Origin: Alphaproteobacteria bacterium 41-28 | Lineage (GTDB): Bacteria; Pseudomonadota; Alphaproteobacteria; UBA9655 | Assembly: GCA_001897795.1 (NCBI GenBank) | Contig: MKUL01000048.1 | Span: 1-60,385 of the forward strand | DNA: 60,385 bases | Direction: 5' to 3' | Shown here: positions 1-9,378 of the stretch, one piece after another | How positions within the stretch are numbered: the first letter of the stretch is position 1 | Layout of the letters: the number at the start of each line of letters is the position of its first letter | Notes under the pieces: generated by a model | What the model was told of the DNA's origin: nothing | The model's input: the letters and a program-made list of their open reading frames with translations, nothing else | The model's database searches: none | Position numbers and translations under genes: made by a program

Positions 1-53
1 ATTTGATTTTCACCTCCCCCTATATAAAAAGGTATTAAAGAACAGGTGGGGTT

Positions 54-983
54 TTGATGAATATCTTTTTATATATGATGACGGTGTTCATATGGGGCTC
101 AACGTGGTTTGCAATCACTTTCCAATTAAGCACAATTCCCATCGATATTTCCATCTGCTATCGTTTCGGCCTGGCCTCACTTCTTCTTTTTGGTTGGTGT
201 TTTTGTAAAAAGCTGCACTTGAAGTTTCCTCGGAAAATTCATCTCTTCTTTATGGCTCAAGGTTTCTTTTTATTTTCCATAAACTATATGGCTGCTTATG
301 CAGCGAGTCACTATATTGCAAGTGGTTTAAATGCTATTGGGTTTTCTATGGTGCTTGTTTTTAACATTATTAACTCATTCCTCTTTTATCGTACGCCTCT
401 GACACGTCCGGTTGTCTTTGGAGCCTTGTGCGGAGGGATTGGGATGATGGTGACCTTTTTGCCTGCGCTTTCAACCTTAGATCTCTCAAATGAAAGTCTT
501 ATCGGCATTTTTTTAAGCCTTTTAGGCGGAGTTTTGGCCTCTTTTGGAAATATGATTTCAGCAAGAAATCAAAAAAATAATATTCCGGTGATGGAAAGTA
601 ATGCCTTTGCCATGGGATATGGAGCCTTATGGATGTTAGGAATAATTTGGTTCAAAGGGATTTCCCTGCAGTTTGATACTTCATATCCTTATGTTCTATC
701 TCTTGTCTATCTTTCCATTTTTGGATCAATTTTTGCTTTTGGGTGTTATCTCACTCTTTTAGGACGCATTGGTGCAAGTAAGGCCGCATATTCCCTTGTG
801 ATGGTTCCTATCGTGGCTTTAGGAGTTTCGACACTCTTTGAGGATTTTCTATGGGAGCCTCACATTTTTGCGGGCATTGGACTCATTATCCTTGGGAATA
901 TCATTATTTTAGCAAAAAAGACAGCAAGGAATGTTATTATAGAAGAGACTCAAGCTCCTGTTTCACTCAGGAAAGCTGCTTAG
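54..983 (+). CDS. EamA/DMT-family permease
   Basis: A 309-residue polytopic inner-membrane protein with about ten hydrophobic helices arranged as two EamA halves (roughly residues 3-135 and 147-290). Members of the drug/metabolite transporter superfamily export amino acids or metabolites, or take up metabolites in intracellular bacteria; the substrate cannot be read from sequence. The start at 54 has a weak upstream AGGTGGGG. The stop codon (981-983) lies at the left edge of a palindromic repeat, so the last few residues may have been altered by that insertion. It stands alone on the plus strand. Confidence 0.88.
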   Translation: MMNIFLYMMTVFIWGSTWFAITFQLSTIPIDISICYRFGLASLLLFGWCFCKKLHLKFPRKIHLFFMAQGFFLFSINYMAAYAASHYIASGLNAIGFSMVLVFNIINSFLFYRTPLTRPVVFGALCGGIGMMVTFLPALSTLDLSNESLIGIFLSLLGGVLASFGNMISARNQKNNIPVMESNAFAMGYGALWMLGIIWFKGISLQFDTSYPYVLSLVYLSIFGSIFAFGCYLTLLGRIGASKAAYSLVMVPIVALGVSTLFEDFLWEPHIFAGIGLIILGNIIILAKKTARNVIIEETQAPVSLRKAA

Positions 984-1126
984 TGTGAACAAAATTAAAA
1001 TTGTCTTCCTTATGTGTCATCCTTGGTAAGAAATGCTTTGTTTTCCAAAGGAAAACATTAGCGATTTCTTGACCGAGGATGACACCAGTTGGTGATGTAG
1101 CTGAAAATTTGTTCACAAAGCCTAAG
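979..1126. repeat. MITE-like palindromic repeat, family A copy 1
   Basis: The outer inverted ends read GTGAACAAAATT and AATTTGTTCAC. Inside them a second inverted pair GTGTCATCC / GGATGACAC (1014-1085) encloses a hairpin with TTTTCC/GGAAAA. The right half matches, in reverse complement, the left end of the copy at 54703-54927. It fills the gap between the permease stop and the end of the Sel1 gene. Confidence 0.85.
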
Positions 1127-1140
1127 AACCTGCAGATTCT

Positions 1141-2118
1141 TTATCCTTTTGGTTCTCTATCTTCTATGGTTTTCTGTAATTCTTGTAAAAGAGTGTTAGC
1201 CTCTTTACTCCCTTCTTCAGCTGCTGTCTGTAACCAGATCACAGCTTGTTTTTCATTCTCATATTTTTCGTCGAAAGGATAGTAAGTTTTAAGCTTAACT
1301 AAAGCCATAAAATGCCCTTGTTTAGCGGCCTTTAAATACAGTTTTTGAGCTTCAATTGGATCCGGAGGGACAACCCTTCCATGATGATAATAACTCGCGA
1401 GCCTATACTGAGCATCTGCATTACCCTTCTCAGCTGCCCTTAAACTCCATTTCATAGCTTTTTTGAAATCCTGGGGGGTTCCTTCACCCTTATCATAACA
1501 ATTTGCAAGGGCCTCCTGAGAAGGTCCATGACCTTCTTTAGCACCCTCTTTAAACATACGTACGGCTTCTTCCTTGTTCACGGGTGTATTTTTATCGCCT
1601 TTATAATATTTCATCGCGAACTCAAACTTTCCTTTTGGATCTCCTGGTTCAAGGCCCCTCACGCATCTGGGAAGCCCTAATTGAGCAGATTGATTTTTTT
1701 CTTGAACGACCTCGCTTTCCTTAGAAATTTTCTCAGTAATCAAGGAAGGTGTTAGGTCTGTGGGTGGTAAAGTGGGATGAAAAGAGTGTCTCCATTTAGC
1801 AGGTTTACTTGCTGTATGAGTTTGGGAACGAGGTCCTTGAGAACGTCTCCAGTTAGGAGGTTCGCTAGCTGAAGTAGCGTGTGGAGAGGGCACTTCTGAA
1901 GCTGATGTAGCGGCTTTAGCAACAGACGAGGATCCGTTTACACCACGAGAGCGCCTTGACGCTTCCTGGGCGCTTACCCAATTAACTTGGGGGGTAAAGG
2001 AGGAGCAGCTCCTTCTTCTTGTAATTCAGGCATCGCTAAGATAGGAGGACTCAAAAGATTGAGGATCGTTAAGATGGTGAGGAGAGAAGCGCTTTTTTTA
2101 ATAAGATTGTTCTTCATT
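1141..2118 (-). pseudogene. Sel1-repeat secreted protein, frameshifted
   Basis: Translation from the ATG at 2118 (MKNNLIKKSASLLTILTI, a signal peptide ending near ILA) stops at a TAA after 47 residues. The other frame continues without break through a Ser/Pro-rich linker (PSPHATSASE) into four Sel1-like (TPR-type) repeats ending at 1141. The two frames meet at a run of six C on the coding strand (1989-1994). The intact paralogue at 2169-3170 has no such run at the matching place, so a one-base change here would restore a full-length protein of about 325 residues. Sel1 proteins of intracellular bacteria often act as secreted host-interaction factors. A pseudogene, a phase-variable switch, or a sequencing error are all possible. 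Confidence 0.7.
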
Positions 2119-2168
2119 TTGGCTCTTTTTTCTATCCTCGATGGTTTTGTTTAGCTCTTCTAAAAGAG

Positions 2169-3170
2169 TTATAGCCCTTTTATTCTCTTGTTCAGCTGCT
2201 TTCTGTAACCAGCACATAGCTTCTTTTTCATTCGCATATTTTTGTTCATCATTTTCAACAAGTTCGTCAAAAAGATAATAAGCTCTTCACCTTTATCATA
2301 ACAGTGTCCGAGGCCATTTTGAGCGGATGGATGACCTGCTTTAGCAGCCTTTTTAAAGTAAAATACGGCTAGTTCTTCATTCTTGGTTACAACCTTACCT
2401 ATATAATATTTCTGCCCTAACTTAAAAGTTTCTTCTGGGTTCTCGTTTTCAACTTCTCTTATGTAGTGGATAAGTTCCGATGGGGGGGATTGATCTTTTG
2501 CTTTATCGACCTCGTTTCGTTTAGGAGCTTGCCTTGGTCCGGAGGTTGGTATTACCTTAGTAGATGATGAGCCGAAATTAATAGAGTGCCTCCATTTAGG
2601 AATTTTAGCAGATTTTTTCTGAGTAAAAGGTCCTCCGGAGTTTTGTTCAATCGGTTTTGACTGAGGAATTTTAGCATCTTCTTTTGTAGGATTAGTTTTG
2701 GTTCGTCGTTTTCCATGGCCACGTAATGAAAAGTAAGTTTTTTTCAGTTTTCTCCTCTCTTCGGTCAGGGTAATTTGAATAGGTGGTGGAGTTGTATTTT
2801 CCTCATCTTGAGAGGGGATTCTTTGAACAGAATTGATTTCTTTATCTTGCTGCAATTCTGGTATAGTTGGAGTTGGTTCAGGGGCATTGTCCTTGCTAGC
2901 GGAGGCCAAGGATTTGTTTAAAGGCACATCTGTGGCACTACGAAGTCTTAAAGGACGCTGTTTATTATTTTTAGAAGGTCTGACAGTTTTAGATGATGCT
3001 TGGGCATCCATCCAATTATTTTTACGAGGTAAAGGAGGAGGAGCTTTAGCTTTTTCTAACTCAGGCATTTCCTCTTTTGGTCCACTCGCCCAGGTAGGGG
3101 GAGCCAGAAAATTGAGGATTGTTAAAATGGTAAGTTGAGAAACGCTTTTTTTAGAAAGATTGTTCTTCAT
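2169..3170 (-). CDS. Sel1-repeat secreted protein, truncated C-terminus
   Basis: This 333-residue protein is a tandem paralogue of the downstream frameshifted gene. It shares the signal peptide MKNNLSKKSVSQLTILTILN, the motif MPELEKAKAPPPLPRK, a long disordered linker with WRHSxxF repeats, and then Sel1 repeats (from about residue 235). After GHCYDKGE (about residue 295) the protein leaves the family frame and ends in a Lys-rich tail. The other frame encodes the expected YYLFDELVENDEQKY and a last repeat matching the paralogue. Relative to the paralogue about two repeats are missing at this point, so a deletion that shifted the frame is the simplest explanation. Probably exported; function unknown. 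Confidence 0.7.
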   Translation of the reverse strand: MKNNLSKKSVSQLTILTILNFLAPPTWASGPKEEMPELEKAKAPPPLPRKNNWMDAQASSKTVRPSKNNKQRPLRLRSATDVPLNKSLASASKDNAPEPTPTIPELQQDKEINSVQRIPSQDEENTTPPPIQITLTEERRKLKKTYFSLRGHGKRRTKTNPTKEDAKIPQSKPIEQNSGGPFTQKKSAKIPKWRHSINFGSSSTKVIPTSGPRQAPKRNEVDKAKDQSPPSELIHYIREVENENPEETFKLGQKYYIGKVVTKNEELAVFYFKKAAKAGHPSAQNGLGHCYDKGEELIIFLTNLLKMMNKNMRMKKKLCAGYRKQLNKRIKGL

Positions 3171-3304
3171 CTCTGATACTCCTTCAGCGTATTTAATATA
3201 TTATCAGGGTATATTTTGAATGCTAGGAGTTTTTTCATAAGCTATGTATTTTCATCTTTTTTACTTGAGCAGTTCTCATATTTAAATATTTACTTACTTG
3301 GTAC

Positions 3305-3898
3305 TTACTTGCTGGGTGTTGCTGTCAGTTTGAAATCTATTTGGACTCCATCTTCAACGACTGCAGAGCTTGACCATTCTCCCTGTCCCACACCAAATTC
3401 AGTGCGTTTTATTGAAGTCGACCCAGATGCTTGGGCTTTTGTTGGAGAGTACTCTTTGAAGACAAATGATACGGTGACAGGGTTTGTTTTATCACGAATG
3501 GTTAATTTACCTTTGGCCTGATAGACATCCTCACCCATTTTGTTTTTTCCACCTTTCACAAAATCACTTGCGGTAAAAACGGCGTGGGGAAATTTTTTCC
3601 CATCAAACCAATCGGGTGTCAGGAGAGTTCTAATAATATCTGAGTTTGATGAAGAAAGAGAGTCTATATCTATGACGATCTTCACATGACTTTTATCAAG
3701 TTGTTCTCGGTCAAAATTAATTTCACCTGTAAAAGTTTTAAAGTTTCCTTTGACAGGTGCTTTATTCTGGGTTGCTGTAAATGTTATTTCGCTGTCTTGT
3801 GAAACAATTTTCCATGAAGGGACCATTGCTTCTGCCACGGAAGGAATTGTCATTATTGCTAAGACAAGACTCATATTTCGAAAATTAAATTTACTCAT
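3305..3898 (-). CDS. YceI-family periplasmic lipid-binding protein
   Basis: A 197-residue protein with a signal peptide (cleavage near VAEA, residues 21-24) followed by a complete YceI domain: WKIVSQDSEITFTATQ at the start, the TGEINFD stretch, and the PTKAQASGSTSIKRTEFG strand near the end. YceI proteins are periplasmic lipocalin-like barrels that bind polyisoprenoids or quinone-like amphiphiles. It lies in a minus-strand group with a cupin and cytochrome b561; in E. coli yceI also sits next to a b561 gene (yceJ), which supports a joint role in quinone handling. Confidence 0.9.
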   Translation of the reverse strand: MSKFNFRNMSLVLAIMTIPSVAEAMVPSWKIVSQDSEITFTATQNKAPVKGNFKTFTGEINFDREQLDKSHVKIVIDIDSLSSSNSDIIRTLLTPDWFDGKKFPHAVFTASDFVKGGKNKMGEDVYQAKGKLTIRDKTNPVTVSFVFKEYSPTKAQASGSTSIKRTEFGVGQGEWSSSAVVEDGVQIDFKLTATPSK

Positions 3899-3919
3899 GA
3901 TAAATCCTTTTTGTAAGAA

Positions 3920-4441
3920 TTAAGCTTTAGGGCATTGATCATTCTTTGTGAACAAAGGGATCAACTCTTTAGGGTTCACAAAATTCGTGTCTCGAGGACC
4001 CATTCCATCGAGTTGAACAACAGTTGTGCCTTTACTCCAGACGTAATGATTCGCTTTTCTTGGAACAAGTTGAAACCCACCTGCTGTTAATGCTGTTGAT
4101 TTAGTTGTGTCTATTGTATCTCCGAGTCCCACGTTAAATGTTCCAGAAAGAACAGTCACTTCTTCAGCATTTGTATGCCAATGGGAAGGGATTACATAGC
4201 AGTTTGGTAATTTTAACCTTAGGGTGTAAGGCACAGGTTTACTAATATCGCCCCGCAAAAGAGCAATCATTGCACCGGGGGGGAGTCCTGGTGCAGGATG
4301 GAATTTTATATCAGCTTGTTGAGTTATGATAGGCTTTGATTTGTCACTCTGACTTTTATCTGCAGCTTGCAAGCTAGATGTAGATAATAAAGCTGTAACA
4401 ATAGTAGCTAAAATAAAAATATTATTAACTAATAAATACAT
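3920..4441 (-). CDS. Secreted cupin-domain protein
   Basis: 173 residues with an N-terminal signal peptide (ending about SSLQA) and a single cupin fold. Motif 1 is visible as IPSHWHTNAEEVTVLSG, giving the His-x-His-x4-Glu metal-binding pattern; motif 2 is in the LVPRKANHYVW stretch with the fourth histidine. Small single-domain cupins of this sort are metal-dependent enzymes or binding proteins; the substrate is unknown. It sits between YceI and cytochrome b561 with a short gap (21 bases to YceI), so co-transcription is likely. Confidence 0.75.
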   Translation of the reverse strand: MYLLVNNIFILATIVTALLSTSSLQAADKSQSDKSKPIITQQADIKFHPAPGLPPGAMIALLRGDISKPVPYTLRLKLPNCYVIPSHWHTNAEEVTVLSGTFNVGLGDTIDTTKSTALTAGGFQLVPRKANHYVWSKGTTVVQLDGMGPRDTNFVNPKELIPLFTKNDQCPKA

Positions 4442-4524
4442 AACAATCTCCTACCTGTTAATAATATTATTATATCTAATATTTGTTAATAATGGGTTAT
4501 TACTAAATAAATTAATAAAAAGTA

Positions 4525-5064
4525 TTAAGGAAACATTCTTCTTAAAATGTTATCGCGATAAATAAAATAATGATAAAATGCGGCGGCGGCATGAACACCA
4601 ATAAGAGCGATGAATCCATAGCCCAGCCATTTATGTGTTTCTGCAAACAAAAATCTTAAATTCTCATTCGGAGAAAAAATGTCTGGCAGAATAAAGAGGC
4701 CAAAGAATGATACGGGGAAGCCTGCTGCAGAAGAAAGCATCCAACCTGTGATGGGCATTGCAAGCATTAAGACGTAAAGTAAAAAATGCACCGTTCTTGC
4801 AGCTAGTTTTTGCCAGCTGGGAATATGTGGAGGAAGGAAGGGGACAATATTACTGAGGCGCCAAGCAATGCGCAATGCAACTAGCATCAGAACTAATATC
4901 CCGAATTCTTTGTGTAAACCGTATAATTCGACTTTTTGTAATCCAATCGGAAGATTAACCATGTAAATTCCAATGGCGAGGAGACCAATAATTAATAACG
5001 CTATTAACCAATGAAATGATATTGCGATAATGCCGTATTTATCGTTTGAATTTTTAATTTTCAT
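4525..5064 (-). CDS. Cytochrome b561 family protein
   Basis: A 179-residue membrane protein with four hydrophobic helices. Histidines suited to ligate two b-type haems occur in the ISFHWL segment (helix 1), YGLHKEFG (start of helix 2), RTVHFLLY (helix 3) and the ETHKWLGY/IGVHAAAA segments (helix 4). The family transfers electrons from the quinone pool across the inner membrane, in some cases to superoxide or cytochromes. First gene of the minus-strand group b561-cupin-YceI. Confidence 0.87.
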   Translation of the reverse strand: MKIKNSNDKYGIIAISFHWLIALLIIGLLAIGIYMVNLPIGLQKVELYGLHKEFGILVLMLVALRIAWRLSNIVPFLPPHIPSWQKLAARTVHFLLYVLMLAMPITGWMLSSAAGFPVSFFGLFILPDIFSPNENLRFLFAETHKWLGYGFIALIGVHAAAAFYHYFIYRDNILRRMFP

Positions 5065-5141
5065 ATTTATTCCTTAAAGAAGCTTCTAAATCTTTTTAAA
5101 GCTTCATTTTGCAGTCAAAAGGTAAGTATAAACTTAAAATT

Positions 5142-6650
5142 TTATCTAAACGGAGGTTCATCAAAATTGCGGAGTTTGCGGGAGTGGATGACGACGTCAC
5201 CCTTGTTTAGCTCTTCTTGAAGGATGCGGATGGTTTCAATTCCAATATGGAGATGCTGAGAAACGCTCTGTTGATAAAAGTTATAAGCCATTCCTCGAAG
5301 TTTCAGTTCACCATGAATGGGCTTATCAGAGACACATAAAAGGGTGCCATAAGGAACGCGCATCCTGAACCCATTTGCGGAAATCGTAGCCGACTCCATA
5401 TCCAGAGCAATCGCTCGACTTTGTCGAAAACGTTCCATCATGACTTGGGAGCGGAGTTCCCAATTTCGGTTATCGGTCGACACGACAGTACCTGTGCGCA
5501 TGCGGTCCTTTAAATTCATTCCTTTTTCCCCTGTTATATTTCCGACGGCTTGTTGAAGAGCTGTCTGGATTTCGGCAATAGGAGGAACAGGAACCCAGGT
5601 AGGAAGATCCTCATTGAGGACTTGATCTTCTCTGACATAAGCGTGAGCTAAAACATAATCACCTAACCGCTGGCTTCTGCGCAAACCCGCACAATGTCCT
5701 AACATAAGCCAACAATGGGGACGTAAGACGGCTAAATGGTCGGTAATCGTTTTTGCATTTGTGGGGCCGACGCCAATATTGATAAAAGTGATACCCTGAT
5801 GATTCTTCTTTTTTAAGTGATAAGCTGGCATTTGAGGAAGGAGTGAGCTTTTGACGCCTTGAATTTGTTCATTTTGAAGACGCGGATTTGGGGTAATGTA
5901 ATCGCCCGGCTCAACAAGAGCTAGATACTCATCACTCTCCTTGAGACATTTGTGAGCGTATTCAACAAATTCATTTATATATCGCTGATAGTTCGTGAGG
6001 AGAATGAAATTCTGGAAATGCTTTGCAGAGGTTCCACAATAGTGATGAAGCCTGCCTAAGGAAAAATCAACACGTTCTCCAGTAAAAAGAGCGAGAGGAA
6101 GGGGCTGCCCCTTTTTCACCTTATATGTTCCATTAACGATACTATCATCAACCACACTGAGATTGGGGAGAGCAAACATGATGGGGCTCTGCCAGAGCTT
6201 TTCAGGGTGAAAGGTAACACTATCCCATTCATCCACGAAGGGGAGGGGAATGGGCCAATCGCTTTCTCCTACGACAACGGGTGTTTTATGGTGATTAATA
6301 AGAAGTTCAATTTGCTGTTCGTAATAGCTATGGAAAATATCAGGCCGTGTAAGAGTTGTGCCATAAGTGCCGCTTTCGAGAGCTGCTCCGAATGCAATAA
6401 GATGGTCTATGTTCAGGTTTTGACTTGTTACTGTAATTCCAAGGTAGGGATACGTTGCATTCTCTACCTTTGGAAGTCTTCGAGGAAGTTTTTTTGATTC
6501 GGCAATATCAAGGAAAGTATTGCGAATAAGCGCTACGTTTTTATTGTAAATTTTTGTAATATGGGCCACTGCTTCTGCTGGATCCCAAAATTCAGTAAGG
6601 CCTTTTACATTTCCATGTCCCTCGAAGAGAGGAGATTTACTATTTTTCAT
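5142..6650 (-). CDS. amn: AMP nucleosidase
   Basis: 502 residues, close to the usual length of bacterial AMP nucleosidase, which splits AMP into adenine and ribose 5-phosphate. The N-terminal half has the Amn-specific domain. The C-terminal half is a nucleoside-phosphorylase fold with INIGVGPTNAKTITDHL, MLGHCAGLR and ALDMESATISANG, the last carrying the family's conserved Met-Glu ribose-binding pair. It is the last gene of a minus-strand run that begins at the HIT gene. A role in adenine salvage and AMP pool control is known for the family. Confidence 0.93.
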   Translation of the reverse strand: MKNSKSPLFEGHGNVKGLTEFWDPAEAVAHITKIYNKNVALIRNTFLDIAESKKLPRRLPKVENATYPYLGITVTSQNLNIDHLIAFGAALESGTYGTTLTRPDIFHSYYEQQIELLINHHKTPVVVGESDWPIPLPFVDEWDSVTFHPEKLWQSPIMFALPNLSVVDDSIVNGTYKVKKGQPLPLALFTGERVDFSLGRLHHYCGTSAKHFQNFILLTNYQRYINEFVEYAHKCLKESDEYLALVEPGDYITPNPRLQNEQIQGVKSSLLPQMPAYHLKKKNHQGITFINIGVGPTNAKTITDHLAVLRPHCWLMLGHCAGLRRSQRLGDYVLAHAYVREDQVLNEDLPTWVPVPPIAEIQTALQQAVGNITGEKGMNLKDRMRTGTVVSTDNRNWELRSQVMMERFRQSRAIALDMESATISANGFRMRVPYGTLLCVSDKPIHGELKLRGMAYNFYQQSVSQHLHIGIETIRILQEELNKGDVVIHSRKLRNFDEPPFR

Positions 6651-6667
6651 GTTTGACTCTGATCCAG

Positions 6668-6973
6668 TTAACGTTTAGGAACATACTGCATTTTCTCTCC
6701 AGGAAGCTGAATACAATCACTATCGTTAATTTTGTATTGATTCTTATAACCATCGGTCTTTTTCTCTGCTTCTTCTGGACTTTGGAGTATTGTACTTAAT
6801 AAGGGAGTTTCTTCCCCATCAGCTTGAACACATTTTGCCACATATTGAATTGTATTATTCGCGAGAGTATGCTGCCAGACAGAAATACACTGGCAATCTT
6901 TATCTGCTTTTGAGGTTTCTCCACTTATGAGCCCCAAAAGAACGACAGAAATATATATAAAAGTTAGTTTCAT
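6668..6973 (-). CDS. Small secreted protein, unknown
   Basis: 101 residues with a clear signal peptide (MKLTFIYISVVLLGLISG) and a mature part with four cysteines (CQC, a central C, and a DC pair), suggesting disulfide bonds in the periplasm. No known domain recognised. The ATG follows AAAGGAT by five bases and lies three bases after the rimK stop, so it is probably translated from the same transcript as rimK. Confidence 0.6.
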   Translation of the reverse strand: MKLTFIYISVVLLGLISGETSKADKDCQCISVWQHTLANNTIQYVAKCVQADGEETPLLSTILQSPEEAEKKTDGYKNQYKINDSDCIQLPGEKMQYVPKR

Positions 6974-6976
6974 TTT

Positions 6977-7882
6977 TTATCCTTTCCCTTTTGCTCTGCT
7001 CTGACGATCTGTGAGATGAGCTTCTATATATTGAATAATTTTTGTGGCGACATCAATTCCTGTTGCTTTTTCAATCCCTTCAAGACCAGGTGAAGAATTG
7101 ACTTCCATAACGACGGGTCCATGATGGGTGCGCAACATATCCACACCACACACATTGAGCCCCATAAGTGCAGCGCTCCGCACAGCTATAGAGCGCTCTT
7201 CGGGGGTAATTTTCTCTTTTGTTGCGGTTCCTCCCCGATGAAGATTGGAGCGAAAATCCCCTGGAGGTCCTTTTCGTTTCATAGAGGCAACCACTTTACC
7301 TCCTACGATCAGGCAGCGGATATCCGAAGCTTCTGCTTCTTTAATGTATTCTTGTAAGAGGATATTCACGTCTACTTTTCGGAAAGCCTCAATAACGCTT
7401 CGGGCTGAGGTATGGGTTTCTCCTAAAACAACGCCAAGACCTTGAGTGCCTTCTAAAAGTTTGATGACAATTGGGGCTCCTCCAACCATTTCGATCATAT
7501 CATCAGTATATTGTGTGGAATGAGCAAAAGCAGTGACAGGAAGGCCGATTCCTTTGCGAGCTAGAATTTGCATCGAACGTAACTTATCCCGGGACTTTCC
7601 AATAGCAACAGAGTCATTGAGAGACCAGACTCCCATGATCTCAAGTTGACGTAAGACAGCGAGACCATACATGGTAATGGATGCACCAATACGTGGAATG
7701 ACAGCATCGTATCCTTCGAGTGATTGTCCTTTGTATTTAATTTGAGGATGATGGGTGGCGATATTCATATAAATTTGGAGAGTATCGATGACGTCAATTG
7801 TGTGGCCACGTGCAAGAGCTGCCTCAACCAGGCGTCGATGAGAGTAGAGCGTTGGATTCCGTGCCATCATAAGGATCTTCAT
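6977..7882 (-). CDS. rimK: RimK-type ATP-grasp ligase
   Basis: 301 residues matching the ribosomal protein S6--L-glutamate ligase family. The N-terminal preATP-grasp domain starts [17 protein letters not shown]. The ATP-grasp core shows [35 protein letters not shown] and [10 protein letters not shown], and the catalytic end shows [14 protein letters not shown], where Glu and Asn bind Mg-ATP. It adds glutamate residues to the C-terminus of S6 or to related substrates. The gene upstream encodes the retropepsin-like protein commonly found beside rimK. Confidence 0.92.
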   Translation of the reverse strand: MKILMMARNPTLYSHRRLVEAALARGHTIDVIDTLQIYMNIATHHPQIKYKGQSLEGYDAVIPRIGASITMYGLAVLRQLEIMGVWSLNDSVAIGKSRDKLRSMQILARKGIGLPVTAFAHSTQYTDDMIEMVGGAPIVIKLLEGTQGLGVVLGETHTSARSVIEAFRKVDVNILLQEYIKEAEASDIRCLIVGGKVVASMKRKGPPGDFRSNLHRGGTATKEKITPEERSIAVRSAALMGLNVCGVDMLRTHHGPVVMEVNSSPGLEGIEKATGIDVATKIIQYIEAHLTDRQSRAKGKG

Positions 7883-7917
7883 AATAATTATTCTATCAAA
7901 AGAGGTTTACTTTTTCA

Positions 7918-8370
7918 TTAACGTATCTTGTGGCCTAAGAGGAAGGAATGAGTTGGATCTACAAGAACTCCCTTTTTTAAAGCCGTACGACCGACCAGCA
8001 TTCTAAAACCCATTTCGTCTCGATTTGCAAGGGAGAGTTCTATGAGAGAAGAATATTCTCCCATTTTTAAAGTTGTCTGAATGATAAAACGTTTTTGGCT
8101 ATGGCCTGTTGAACTTGTGATCCATCGATAATCCACAATGGGGGATATACAAGTATGAGTGATCAGGTCGTTGTCTTGGATAGGGTGTATATCAAACTGC
8201 ACACAATCTCTTCCCATATAGGTAAAAGTTGAAACGTCAAATGCATGAAGCGAAGAGGTTTTAGCACCTGTATCAACCTTAACTTTAATCATCTCAACCC
8301 TAAGCTCAGGCAATTGAGCCCATTCTCTCCAACCAGAAATAAGTTTTGGTGTTTTGTTTTTTTTTTTCAT
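7918..8370 (-). CDS. RimK-associated retropepsin-like protease
   Basis: 150 residues of the family annotated as ATP-dependent zinc protease or RimB/RimK-linked retropepsin-like. The aspartic-protease signature appears as VKVDTGAKTSSLHAFDV near residue 30, and the second conserved block is RMLVGRTALKKGVLVDP. The start overlaps the HIT stop by four bases (ATGA), so the two are translationally coupled. Family knowledge links it to ATP-grasp ligases such as the rimK gene 35 bases downstream. Confidence 0.85.
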   Translation of the reverse strand: MKKKNKTPKLISGWREWAQLPELRVEMIKVKVDTGAKTSSLHAFDVSTFTYMGRDCVQFDIHPIQDNDLITHTCISPIVDYRWITSSTGHSQKRFIIQTTLKMGEYSSLIELSLANRDEMGFRMLVGRTALKKGVLVDPTHSFLLGHKIR

Positions 8371-8732
8371 AATTGTTCCGAAATCATACGACCCAAGGGA
8401 CGTCCTCCAAAAATATGAACATGGTAGTGGGGAACTTCTTGTCCACCATGTACCCCATGGTTGGACAGAATCCGAAAGCCATCCTTTTGAAGTTCAAAGG
8501 ATTTAATGACATGATGAATGGCTTTGGTAAATCCGACCATAAGTTCAAAGGTCGCTTTTTCAGAAAAATCAAAGAAAGAAATAAATTCTCCCTTAGGGAT
8601 CACTAAAATATGAATAGGTGTTTTTGGAAAAACGTCATGAAAAGCTAAGGCATATTCATCTTCATAAACGATGGTAGCGGGGATTTCTTTTCGAAGAATA
8701 CGTGCAAAAACATTGTTATTATCATATTCCAT
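8367..8732 (-). CDS. HIT-family nucleotide hydrolase
   Basis: A histidine-triad protein of about 121 residues. The C-terminal catalytic motif is HYHVHIFGG (His-x-His-x-His), preceded by the usual FARILRKEIPATIVYED start. Family members hydrolyse phosphoramidate and AMP-linked substrates. An ATG at 8762 would add ten residues without a ribosome site; the GGAGG at about 8739-8743 places the start at 8732 or 8735. It heads the HIT-protease-rimK-small secreted-amn run. Confidence 0.88.
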   Translation of the reverse strand: MEYDNNNVFARILRKEIPATIVYEDEYALAFHDVFPKTPIHILVIPKGEFISFFDFSEKATFELMVGFTKAIHHVIKSFELQKDGFRILSNHGVHGGQEVPHYHVHIFGGRPLGRMISEQL

Positions 8733-8817
8733 CATGATCCTCCATTTCTTATGCGATGACAAACAAATATAACATATGTTATTAAATATTAATTAACACA
8801 TCTTTGGGAAAGGGCCA

Positions 8818-9375
8818 ATGAAGGATAACGAATCGACAGCCTGGCAAGGGACGACCATATTGTCTGTTCGAAAAGGAAATCAAGTCGTCGTAGCTGGTGA
8901 TGGTCAAGTTTCTATGGGGAATCTCATCCTTAAATCAAACGTGCGTAAAGTGCGACGGCTTGGTAAGGCAGGAGACGTCATTGCTGGTTTTGCGGGCTCA
9001 ACAGCAGACGCCTTGGCTCTTTTTGAACGCTTAGAAGCTAAACTTGAACAGAATCCTCATCAATTACTACGCTCATGTGTAGATCTGGCGAAGGATTGGC
9101 GCAGAGATCGCTATCTCCGACGTCTTGATGCAATGATGGCTGTTGTGAACGCAACTCAGTCATTTATCCTTACAGGCATGGGGGACGTATTAGAACCCGA
9201 AAATGGCCTTATCGGGATCGGATCAGGAGGAGCCTATGCCTTATCAGCAGCACGAGCTCTATTCGATATAGAGGGACATACAGCCCAAGTCATTGCAGAA
9301 AAGGCTATGGGTATTGCTGCCGAAATTTGTGTTTATACGAATAGTAATATTGTGTTAGAAAGCATTGAAAGTTAA
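8818..9375 (+). CDS. hslV: ATP-dependent protease proteolytic subunit HslV
   Basis: 185 residues. After an 11-residue propeptide the mature N-terminus starts Thr-Thr-Ile (residue 12), the nucleophile of this proteasome-like Ntn hydrolase. [13 protein letters not shown], the KVRRL block, [15 protein letters not shown] and [17 protein letters not shown] follow the family line. HslV forms two stacked hexameric rings driven by HslU. It is followed after three bases by hslU in the same operon. Confidence 0.97.
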   Translation: MKDNESTAWQGTTILSVRKGNQVVVAGDGQVSMGNLILKSNVRKVRRLGKAGDVIAGFAGSTADALALFERLEAKLEQNPHQLLRSCVDLAKDWRRDRYLRRLDAMMAVVNATQSFILTGMGDVLEPENGLIGIGSGGAYALSAARALFDIEGHTAQVIAEKAMGIAAEICVYTNSNIVLESIES

Positions 9376-9378
9376 GAA

